From Eubacteriales bacterium (GTDB taxonomy: Bacteria > Bacillota > Clostridia > Oscillospirales > CAG-382): DNA of 61,456 nt. Made by a program: the position numbers and the translations under genes. The stretch's first letter is position 1; each line of letters begins with the position of its first letter. The stretch lies in assembly GCA_028705495.1 (NCBI GenBank), contig JAQWDK010000011.1, positions 1 to 61,456 of the forward strand, in the 5' to 3' direction. The notes below the pieces were generated by a model, which was given only the letters and a program-made list of their open reading frames with translations, did not search any database and had not been told where the DNA came from. This document shows positions 24,548-31,664 of this stretch, piece after piece.

Positions 24548-25048
24548 ATGCCCAGCGGAGGCTATCGTCCAGGGGCAGGCCGCCCTCGGAAAAATCCAAT
24601 AGATAAAAAGCTCGAAGGTAAGGCTACCGGCACAAATAGTGTAAGTCAGCCTAAACCTAAAAAATTTTACTCCAAAAATGTGATGACGGAATATTTCTCT
24701 ATGGCCATGAAGGAATGTGAAAAAGAGGTGCCATCGGCAGAGGTGCTACGAAATGAAATCGAGGAGTTCATTGCGGCTCGTGGTTGTGGCGGCTATGTTG
24801 CGCCGCAGACAATTACAGACTATGTGCTAAACAGGCAGGGCTTTCTTGCCTGCGAAGCGATGAACCGAAAAATCGGTCGTATGACCAAAGAACTGAAGCT
24901 GTCGCCTTATGTAACAGCGGGATCAGCTTACTACAAAGCTATGCAAGGCGACTTTAATCTAATTATGCAAATCATCAACCGGTACAGCAGCAACCAAACT
25001 GAAGAAAAAAACGCCTTTTTAGAATTGCTCACAAACAGGGGGTTTTAA
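24548..25048 (+). CDS. Terminase small subunit (P27-like)
   Basis: The 166-residue protein opens with the usual GGYRPGAGRPRKNPIDKK basic segment and continues with helices fitting P27-family small terminases (FLACEAMNRKIGR, LMQIINRYSSNQTEEKN). It recognises the packaging site and recruits the large subunit. The ATG at 24548 has GAGGTGA upstream. The large subunit lies 3.9 kb away because a methylase, a PAPS-reductase-like gene and small genes lie between. Confidence 0.85.
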   Translation: MPSGGYRPGAGRPRKNPIDKKLEGKATGTNSVSQPKPKKFYSKNVMTEYFSMAMKECEKEVPSAEVLRNEIEEFIAARGCGGYVAPQTITDYVLNRQGFLACEAMNRKIGRMTKELKLSPYVTAGSAYYKAMQGDFNLIMQIINRYSSNQTEEKNAFLELLTNRGF

Positions 25049-25051
25049 GTT

Positions 25052-26287
25052 ATGAAAACAACAGAACGATTTGAAAAAGTGAATATCGATCGGCTTGTGC
25101 CTTATGTGCGTAACGCACGTACCCATAGCAAGGAGCAAATTTTACAGATCCGCTCTTCGCTACGTGAGTTCGGTTTCGTTAATCCGGTTATCGTGGATAA
25201 AGACCTAAACATTATCGCAGGCCATGGACGCATAATGGCCGCGAAAGAAGAAGGACTGACTGAAATCCCCTGCGTGTTTGTGGAGCATCTGACCGAGGCT
25301 CAGAAAAAAGCATATATCCTTGCAGACAACCGTCTCGCACTTAGTGCCGGGTGGGATGAAGAACTGCTCGCATTGGAATTTGCCGACTTAAAAGACCTCG
25401 GCTTCGACCTTGAGCTGACGGGTTTTGATGAAAAAGAGCTGTCTGACTTATTTGGTAAGGACAACGAGGTAAAGGAAGATGACTTTGATGTTGAAGCAGA
25501 GCTGCAAAAGCCAACCTTTACTAAGCCCGGCGACATCTGGACACTCGGACGGCACAGGCTTATCTGCGGTGATTCCACTAAAAAGGAGACCTATGACAAG
25601 CTTGTTGGAGAAGACCGTGTCAATCTTATAATAACGGATCCTCCGTATAACGTAAACTACGAAGGTACAGCGGGTAAGATAAAAAACGACAATATGGCAA
25701 ACGAAGCGTTCTATACCTTTCTTTTCGATGCATTCAGCTGCATGGAAAAGGTAATGGCACAGGACGCTTCTATTTATGTGTTTCATGCAGACACCGAGGG
25801 GCTTAATTTCAGGAGAGCCTTTGCCGATGCAGGGTTCTATCTCTCCGGCTGTTGTATTTGGAAGAAGCAAAGCCTTGTTCTTGGTCGCTCCCCGTATCAA
25901 TGGCAGCATGAGCCTGTGCTCTACGGTTGGAAGAAAAGCGGCAAGCACCAATGGTATACCGGAAGGAAAGAAACTACCATCTGGGAGTTCGATAAGCCGA
26001 AGAAAAACGGAGATCATCCCACTATGAAGCCTATACCTCTCCTTGCTTACCCCATTATGAACTCATCGCTGACAAACTCTATTGTACTCGATCCTTTCGG
26101 CGGCAGCGGTTCTACACTCATAGCCTGTGAGCAGTCCGGGCGGATAGCTTATACAGCCGAGCTTGACGAAAAATTTTGCGATGTAATAATTAAAAGGTTC
26201 ATCGAACAGGTTGGTTCAAGTGAAAAGGCATCAGTCATCCGGAACGGCAATACCCTCAAATTTGAGGAGGTGCAGACGGATGAGTAA
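25052..26287 (+). CDS. ParB-domain DNA methyltransferase
   Basis: The 411-residue protein fuses a ParB-like nuclease/N-terminal domain (about 8-105, with GHGR at 57-60) to an N6-adenine or N4-cytosine DNA methyltransferase. The catalytic motif is DPPY (196-199), and the SAM site is LDPFGGSGSTLIACEQ near 355-370, giving the beta-class order. Phage copies often protect phage DNA against host restriction, relevant here because a type I system sits nearby. It is coupled to the next gene by an 8-bp overlap. Confidence 0.93.
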   Translation: MKTTERFEKVNIDRLVPYVRNARTHSKEQILQIRSSLREFGFVNPVIVDKDLNIIAGHGRIMAAKEEGLTEIPCVFVEHLTEAQKKAYILADNRLALSAGWDEELLALEFADLKDLGFDLELTGFDEKELSDLFGKDNEVKEDDFDVEAELQKPTFTKPGDIWTLGRHRLICGDSTKKETYDKLVGEDRVNLIITDPPYNVNYEGTAGKIKNDNMANEAFYTFLFDAFSCMEKVMAQDASIYVFHADTEGLNFRRAFADAGFYLSGCCIWKKQSLVLGRSPYQWQHEPVLYGWKKSGKHQWYTGRKETTIWEFDKPKKNGDHPTMKPIPLLAYPIMNSSLTNSIVLDPFGGSGSTLIACEQSGRIAYTAELDEKFCDVIIKRFIEQVGSSEKASVIRNGNTLKFEEVQTDE

Positions 26288-27098
26288 ACCTTTATATCAT
26301 GTTGTTTCTCTATCCGGTGGAAAAGACAGTACCGCAATACTCCTTGGAATGATAGAGCGAGGTATGCAAATTGACTGTATTCTTTTTTGCGATACCGGGC
26401 TTGAGTTTCCGGCAATGTACGACCATCTCAATCGACTTGAGAGAAATATTGGCAGAAAAATAACTCGTGTGCGCTGCGAGCAATCCTTTGAGTATCTGAT
26501 GTTCGACACCCCAGTCAAAAGAAAAGCCGATATGCCGTTTGCAAGAAAATATGGACTCAATCAAACCGGATACGGTTGGGCTGGCCCAAGAATGCGATGG
26601 TGTACATCGAAGCTGAAAGACGGTCCGAGGGAAAGATTTTTACGGTCGATTCGAGAAAAATATGATGTTATTGATTACATTGGCATCGCAGCGGACGAAG
26701 GCTATCGTCTGGAGCGTAAACACAACAAAAACAGTTCTCATGTGCACCCACTTGTCGAGTGGGGGTGGACAGAAGCCGACTGCCTGAAATACTGCTATGA
26801 TCAAGGCTACGATTGGAGCGGCTTGTATGAGCTTTTTAAGCGAGTATCTTGCTGGTGTTGTCCATTGCAGTCGTTATCTGAACTGCGGCAGTTATATAAG
26901 CATTTCCCGGAGTTATGGTCAAAGCTTAAAGACTGGGATAAACGAACATGGAGAAAATTCCGGGCTGACTATAGTGTAGAAGAGCTCGAAACTCGTTTTA
27001 TATTTGAAGAACAGCGTCTTGCAGATGGGCTTCCCATCAAAGGTAAGACGTTTTTTAGTGAACTAAAAGAACGGCTGGGCACGGTTGAAAGCAATTAA
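26280..27098 (+). CDS. PAPS-reductase-like PP-loop protein
   Basis: The 272-residue protein has the PP-loop motif SLSGGKDST (10-18) and conserved cysteines (RMRWCTSKLK, then SCWCCPLQS), as in phage PAPS-reductase-fold proteins related to DndC/CysH. Such enzymes adenylate or transfer sulfur. In phages they are often paired with methylases, and the substrate is not known. GGAGGTGCAG gives the start at 26280 within the methylase end. Sulfate assimilation is unlikely in this setting; a role in nucleic-acid modification is inferred. Confidence 0.85.
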   Translation: MSKPLYHVVSLSGGKDSTAILLGMIERGMQIDCILFCDTGLEFPAMYDHLNRLERNIGRKITRVRCEQSFEYLMFDTPVKRKADMPFARKYGLNQTGYGWAGPRMRWCTSKLKDGPRERFLRSIREKYDVIDYIGIAADEGYRLERKHNKNSSHVHPLVEWGWTEADCLKYCYDQGYDWSGLYELFKRVSCWCCPLQSLSELRQLYKHFPELWSKLKDWDKRTWRKFRADYSVEELETRFIFEEQRLADGLPIKGKTFFSELKERLGTVESN

Positions 27099-27137
27099 AC
27101 TCATTCATTGTTTCATTCACACAATAAAAGGGCCTGT

Positions 27138-27250
27138 TTTTCCTTGATATTCGGTACATATATTTGTCCGGAATCGCTTGCTTTTATCTCGAACTAGAGC
27201 GAATATGTAGTTACATCGAAGGGTGAAATCCCTTTGAAAATCAAGGAAAA
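27138..27250 (+). ncRNA. Multi-hairpin leader RNA before the 293-aa gene
   Basis: TTTTCCTTGAT (27138-27148) pairs perfectly with ATCAAGGAAAA (27240-27250) and encloses several smaller hairpins: ATTC...GAAT with GG-ACA/TGTCC (27149-27174), CGCT/AGCG (27175-27201), ATGT-AGTT-ACAT (27205-27216) and AAGGG/CCCTT (27219-27234). The closing helix ends one base before the CGGAGG ribosome site of the next gene. This looks like a multi-branched regulatory leader; I cannot name a family. Confidence 0.45.
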
Positions 27251-27264
27251 CGGAGGAAACGGAC

Positions 27265-28146
27265 ATGAAACTATCCTACAACTTAACAGGAGCAGAGCGT
27301 AAAACACTTGTCGGAGCCATAAGTACAGCGCTGAATGCTCCAGCCAAATATCTCGGAGCTCCCACTTTCGCTTATGAGGTAGGCGAATACCGAATCGATA
27401 AGGTCGGAACACTTACCGGTCCCGACAGCCTTGACTTGGAAGATGCTCTCCACCAAGCAGGCTTCGACGCAGATAGCGACAGCCGCGAGTATGACGAACC
27501 CGACACCTATGAGAGCGGTCTTGGCGGTATGGATGCGCTTGACGAGTTCTCGGATATTGACCAGCATCACCCCGGAAGGTACATCAATCCCGATGCTCCC
27601 ATTACCGATGCTATGCAAAAGCAATTAGATGAAGTGCTTGCTTCGGCAGAGCAAAAAAGCCACAACAAGGGCGAACAGTGCGCTGACAGCGGCAAAGAAA
27701 CAGGACTCACCATAAGCTTGCCTTTTGACAAGGCATCATTCGAAAACCTTACAAAGCTTATTGAAGCTAAAGGTAGTCTTATTAGAAAGGCAATCGGCAT
27801 TACAGCAACACCCATCGAGTTTTATAACGATACAGTTTCTTTCCCTTGGTTCGATACCATGCCTGAGCCTGATGAAGTCAGCGCATACAGCCAATTCATA
27901 GTTGCACTGTGTGCTATGAGCAAAAGCCAGAAGAGAGTTAATGCGGTTGAAAAGGAAGTAGAGAACGAAAAATACGCGTTTAGGTGCTTGCTTTTACGAT
28001 TAGGTTTCATTGGAGATTTATACAGAAAAGAAAGAAAAATCCTTTTACGAAATTTAAGCGGTTCTTCTGCCTTCAAGAATAGTGATGGAAAGCCTCATAA
28101 AAAAGCTGAAATTAATACAATTCCCGGAGGAAACGACAATGAGTAA
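27265..28146 (+). CDS. Phage 'virulence protein'-type hypothetical
   Basis: The 293-residue protein has an N-terminal small domain starting KLSYNLTGAERKTLVGAI with a YEVGEYRIDKVGTL strand, an acidic linker (about 70-135) and a C-terminal domain with ISLPFDKASFENLTKLIEAK. Proteins of this kind recur in clostridial prophages and are often labelled virulence protein without evidence. The C-terminus is basic. GGAGG precedes the ATG, and the gene overlaps the DUF4314 gene by 8 bp. Function unknown. Confidence 0.75.
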   Translation: MKLSYNLTGAERKTLVGAISTALNAPAKYLGAPTFAYEVGEYRIDKVGTLTGPDSLDLEDALHQAGFDADSDSREYDEPDTYESGLGGMDALDEFSDIDQHHPGRYINPDAPITDAMQKQLDEVLASAEQKSHNKGEQCADSGKETGLTISLPFDKASFENLTKLIEAKGSLIRKAIGITATPIEFYNDTVSFPWFDTMPEPDEVSAYSQFIVALCAMSKSQKRVNAVEKEVENEKYAFRCLLLRLGFIGDLYRKERKILLRNLSGSSAFKNSDGKPHKKAEINTIPGGNDNE

Positions 28147-28384
28147 TAATTTCCCATCAAGAGAAACTGTAGAGCGTATCCGCAAACAATACCCGGTCGG
28201 CTGCCGTGTAGAGCTACTTCGCATGAACGATCCTGACTCTCCGCCGATTGGCACAAAAGGGACCGTGCGGTATGTCGATGATATCGGCAGCCTGGGCGTT
28301 GCTTGGGACAACGGGAGTTCACTCCAAGTGGTCTTACGTGAGGATTATGCAGTGAAAATAGAGGAAACACAAGATGGACAATAA
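28139..28384 (+). CDS. DUF4314 protein
   Basis: The 81-residue protein matches DUF4314, an SH3-like small barrel: GCRVELLRMNDPDSPPIGTK, then GTVRYVDDIGSLGVAWDNGS and L(Q)VVLREDY. It starts within the preceding gene behind GGAGG and overlaps the next by 11 bp. The family is widespread in phages and plasmids, often near DUF5049, as here. Function unknown. Confidence 0.85.
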   Translation: MSNNFPSRETVERIRKQYPVGCRVELLRMNDPDSPPIGTKGTVRYVDDIGSLGVAWDNGSSLQVVLREDYAVKIEETQDGQ

Positions 28385-28550
28385 GGTAAAAGAACAAATC
28401 CTCGCCATCCGTGATACTGGGCTTACAAATATGCTTGATTTAAACACTGTCCAGCGTATGGCTTACGAAAGAAACTTCTTTGAACTGGTAGTTTTCCTTG
28501 AAGAGCATAGGATCAAATACATACGCTTTATCCTCAAAGGCAAAGAATAA
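28374..28550 (+). CDS. DUF5049-like small protein
   Basis: The 58-residue protein reads MDNKVKEQILAIRDTGL, then TNMLDLNTVQRMAYERNFFEL and HRIKYIRFILKGKE, the DUF5049 pattern. It overlaps the DUF4314 gene by 11 bp and is followed by an inverted repeat. Function unknown; it commonly accompanies DUF4314. Confidence 0.8.
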   Translation: MDNKVKEQILAIRDTGLTNMLDLNTVQRMAYERNFFELVVFLEEHRIKYIRFILKGKE

Positions 28551-28556
28551 CGGATG

Positions 28557-28607
28557 TAAACTACACAATTATTACAGTAGTAATATCCTTGAAGTTCGTG
28601 TAGTTTA
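28557..28607. repeat. Inverted repeat with inner hairpin
   Basis: TAAACTACAC (28557-28566) and GTGTAGTTTA (28598-28607) form a perfect 10-bp outer stem. ATTAC/GTAAT (28571-28584) forms an inner hairpin. No T-tract follows. It could be a regulatory RNA element or protein site. Confidence 0.5.
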
Positions 28608-28703
28608 TGCACGGAATTATCGCGTAATTGACTGGATATAATGTGCTTTCAGAGTTAATATGTACCTACCGAAACGAAAACACACAAACGGAGGAAAACC
28701 ACG

Positions 28704-28883
28704 ATGACAGAGAAACAAATTAAACAGATTAAAAGCCAGCTTCCACAGGGCGAGAGAATCGACAGAATGTACACAGCTTTTGAAGGCGGTATTCGAGTGA
28801 TTACCAAAGACGCGAACGGGCGCGAGGTTCGCTACAACGTGATCTTCGATGCCGATGACAACGCCAGCATCAAGAAGTTTTAA
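28704..28883 (+). CDS. Small hypothetical protein
   Basis: The 59-residue protein starts MTEKQIKQIKSQLPQGERID and has a compact beta pattern (GIRVITKDANGREVRYNVIF). GGAGGAAAACCACG precedes the ATG. It has no recognised domain, lies alone between the inverted repeat and the terminase terminator, and is short but well supported by its ribosome site. Confidence 0.7.
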   Translation: MTEKQIKQIKSQLPQGERIDRMYTAFEGGIRVITKDANGREVRYNVIFDADDNASIKKF

Positions 28884-28895
28884 CCACAAAATTTC

Positions 28896-28925
28896 CGAGG
28901 GACCCCCGAGAGGGGCTGTCTCTCG
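28896..28925. repeat. GC-rich double hairpin before terL
   Basis: CGAGGGAC (28896-28903) pairs with GTCTCTCG (28918-28925), and inside it CCCC-GAGA-GGGG folds with a GNRA-type loop. It has no T-tract. It precedes a separate terminator. Confidence 0.5.
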
Positions 28926-28941
28926 TATAAATAGATTTTAC

Positions 28942-28968
28942 AAGACTTCCAGACGGAGGTCTTTTTTG
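28942..28968 (+). terminator. Rho-independent terminator before terL
   Basis: AAGACTTCC-AGAC-GGAGGTCTT followed by TTTTTT. It ends the accessory block ahead of the large terminase, so terL may need read-through or its own promoter. Confidence 0.75.
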
Positions 28969-28989
28969 TTGCCGTGAAGGGAGGCTGAT

Positions 28990-30600
28990 ATGATGGGTGA
29001 TTTCATTTACACGCCAACCAAACTCATGCTCCCGACCAGCCGATATGATGAACGGCGAGCAGACTTTGCTGTTAATTTTATATCTATACTCAAACACACC
29101 ACAGGCGAGTGGTATGGAAAGCCCTTTCACCTTATGCCATGGCAGGAGCAGATTGTCAGAGATATTTTCGGCATAGTCGGTGAGGATGGTTATCGTCAGT
29201 TTCGCACGGCTTATGTCGAAGTCGGCAAGAAGAACGGTAAATCGGAGCTGGCGGCTGCAATTGCTCTCTACCTCCTATTTGCTGATGGCGAAGCAGGTGC
29301 AGAGGTCTACTCATGCGCTGCTGATATAAATCAGGCGAGCATCGTATTCAATACCGCCAAGGTGATGGTTGAACAATGTGGTGATTTGGCGAAGCTATCT
29401 AAACTCGTACCGTCAACAAAACGTATAATATTCCCTCATACCAACAGCTTCTACCGTGTGCTGTCGAGTGAGACGAAGTCCAAACAGGGTTTCAATGTGT
29501 CAGGCCTTATATTTGATGAACTATTTGCCCAGCAGACCAGAGAGTTATTTGACACGATGACCAAGTACACCGGTGATGCCAGACGTCAGCCTCTTTACTT
29601 TCTCATCACTACTGCAGGCAGAGATAAAACGAGCATCTGCTATGAAATCCATCAAAAGGCAAAAGCCGTCATAGATGGCTCGAAGATTGACCCATCTTTC
29701 TATCCTGCCGTATTCGGTATAAACGAAGATGACGATTGGAACGATGAGGCTGTTTGGCGAAGAGTCAATCCATCCATTGGTGTAACAATTCCTTTCGAAA
29801 CTGTGCAAGCTGCTTACGAACAGGCGAAACAGAACCCAGCTGAAGAGATGCACTTCCGTCAGTTCCGTCTTAATGAGTGGTGTAATGCCGATATACGCTG
29901 GATGCCTATGGATAAATGGGACGCCTGCGGTGAGGAAATAGACTTTGAAGAATATGAAGGCCGGGATTGCTACGGCGGTCTTGACCTTTCCAGCACAGGA
30001 GACCTTACGGCTCTGGTCTTGGTGTTCCCTCCGATCGGTGACGACACAAAGTACACGGTGATGCCCTTCTTTTGGTTACCTGAAGATGTCATTGACCTTA
30101 GAACAAGGCGTGACCACGTCCCTTACGCTGTATGGAAGAAGGCGGGTGTGTTTTACACCACAGAGGGTAATGTGGTTGACTACGACTACATCGTAGCGTT
30201 CATCGCCAAACTGTCAGAACGGTTTAGAATTCGTGAAATCGCCTATGACCGCTTCGGTGCAGAAAAAATACGCCGCGATCTTGAAGAACTGGGTGCTGAA
30301 CATGGCTTCACAGTATTCCCATTTGGCCAGGGATACATTTCCCTGTCACCGCCTTCTAAGGACCTATACCAATTCGTGATGGAGGGTAAAATTCGGCACG
30401 GAAAGCATCCTGTTCTTGATTGGAATATGAGCAACGTCATCATCGACCAAGATGCGGCAGGTAACATCAAGCCCAATAAGAAAAAATCTACAGAAAAAAT
30501 AGATGGTGTGGTCGCTATGATTATGGGGCTTGCGAGAGCTACTCTTGGCGGAGGAATTAACGACAGTGTATATGACGAGAGGGGGCTGTTCATTTTATAG
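28990..30600 (+). CDS. Terminase large subunit
   Basis: The 536-residue packaging motor and nuclease has Walker A GKKNGKS (79-85), Walker B GLIFDE (Asp176, Glu177) and a C-terminal RNase H-like nuclease with YGGLDLSSTGDLTALVLV and later IAYDRFGAEKIRRDLEE. It has full family length. GGGAGGCTGAT precedes the ATG at 28990; the second ATG three bases on is equally possible. It translocates DNA into the prohead through the portal encoded 3.4 kb downstream, after a cargo insertion. Confidence 0.95.
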   Translation: MMGDFIYTPTKLMLPTSRYDERRADFAVNFISILKHTTGEWYGKPFHLMPWQEQIVRDIFGIVGEDGYRQFRTAYVEVGKKNGKSELAAAIALYLLFADGEAGAEVYSCAADINQASIVFNTAKVMVEQCGDLAKLSKLVPSTKRIIFPHTNSFYRVLSSETKSKQGFNVSGLIFDELFAQQTRELFDTMTKYTGDARRQPLYFLITTAGRDKTSICYEIHQKAKAVIDGSKIDPSFYPAVFGINEDDDWNDEAVWRRVNPSIGVTIPFETVQAAYEQAKQNPAEEMHFRQFRLNEWCNADIRWMPMDKWDACGEEIDFEEYEGRDCYGGLDLSSTGDLTALVLVFPPIGDDTKYTVMPFFWLPEDVIDLRTRRDHVPYAVWKKAGVFYTTEGNVVDYDYIVAFIAKLSERFRIREIAYDRFGAEKIRRDLEELGAEHGFTVFPFGQGYISLSPPSKDLYQFVMEGKIRHGKHPVLDWNMSNVIIDQDAAGNIKPNKKKSTEKIDGVVAMIMGLARATLGGGINDSVYDERGLFIL

Positions 30601-30633
30601 AATTCTACTTTTTATGTTAATATTTGTTGTTTA

Positions 30634-30659
30634 CTATGTTAATAATCATAATAACATAG
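30634..30659 (+). terminator. Hairpin after terL
   Basis: CTATGTTA (30634-30641) and TAACATAG (30652-30659) form a perfect stem followed by a T-rich stretch. It may end terL transcription before the cargo genes. Confidence 0.45.
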
Positions 30660-30815
30660 CCATTTTGTTTTCATTAGTGTATACTCCTTATTAAGGGATA
30701 TTAAGGTAATTAATGTTCATATATGGTGAGAAGCAAAAAATGATTAAGGAGATGATATTTGCTTTATAAGGTACGGTTTAGAATTTTTTGAATCAATATT
30801 AGGAGGAAATCATTT

Positions 30816-31637
30816 ATGCAAAACGCAAAAACCTCAGCAAAGAAAATCCTATCCTTTTTCGCCGCAATTCTTTTAATTACTTTTACCGTCAGCGCTTGTA
30901 GAACCGAACCCGTAAACACCTCAAGCGCAGGGCAGGGAGCGCAGATTAGCATTACCGACAGTGGTTTGTATTACTCGTATTTAAGTTATGACAACAATAT
31001 TCCTTCGTATTATGAAAGTATTTATGAGTATTCAGAGCAAACAAGTTCCATGACTCCATTTGTACCGCCGGAAATTGCTCCGTCTGTTGTTACAGAAACG
31101 AACGGAGAAGCTCCCGAGGGATATAAAAGCGTTAGGATTACATTTATGGACGAAAACCCTATTCATGTCGATATGGTCGTCCCCGAAAGTTTAACAATCG
31201 AGGCTAATAATGACGAAGTGGTAAATTTCGGAATTGGATTTTGCAAGCCAATCGGTATTTACTTCGATGGTGAAATAATCGGTGGAGGGTACGATGCTGT
31301 TTTTTCAATACCTAATGCTGATGATTATTTAGGAATATATCATTACATTAGAGGTATTCATGTTAATTGGATTGAGGATTACAGTGAGGTTAGAAAAGAC
31401 GATAAAAGTGCAGCGGCTCTTTCTACCATATATTCTTGGTGGCCTCCGTCTATGAGTGACTTTTTGTCAGGAGTTTCACCGAGCGAAAACGGTTATTACG
31501 AAACAAGAACTGATGTTGTCTTGTCATATAACAAAGATGTGCAAAAATTTGTTGGATTTACTTTTGGAACTGATCTAATTCCGGATGAGCAACTTGAAAC
31601 TATAGCGAAAAGCATAGTTCTGTCAGCTGCAGAATAA
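30816..31637 (+). CDS. Secreted lipoprotein (cargo gene)
   Basis: The 273-residue protein has a lipoprotein signal ending VSAC (Cys28), so it is expected on the outer face of the cell membrane. The mature part has a Ser/Tyr-rich linker, then beta-rich segments (YKSVRITFMDENPIHVDMVV and GYETRTDVVLSYNKD-like strands) with no recognised family. It sits between terminase and portal genes with which it has no structural role, and the AT-rich base use differs from them. GGAGG precedes the ATG. Probably a lysogenic-conversion gene altering the host surface. Confidence 0.75.
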   Translation: MQNAKTSAKKILSFFAAILLITFTVSACRTEPVNTSSAGQGAQISITDSGLYYSYLSYDNNIPSYYESIYEYSEQTSSMTPFVPPEIAPSVVTETNGEAPEGYKSVRITFMDENPIHVDMVVPESLTIEANNDEVVNFGIGFCKPIGIYFDGEIIGGGYDAVFSIPNADDYLGIYHYIRGIHVNWIEDYSEVRKDDKSAAALSTIYSWWPPSMSDFLSGVSPSENGYYETRTDVVLSYNKDVQKFVGFTFGTDLIPDEQLETIAKSIVLSAAE

Positions 31638-31664
31638 ATAATTAAAAAGGGTTGTAACAATAAA

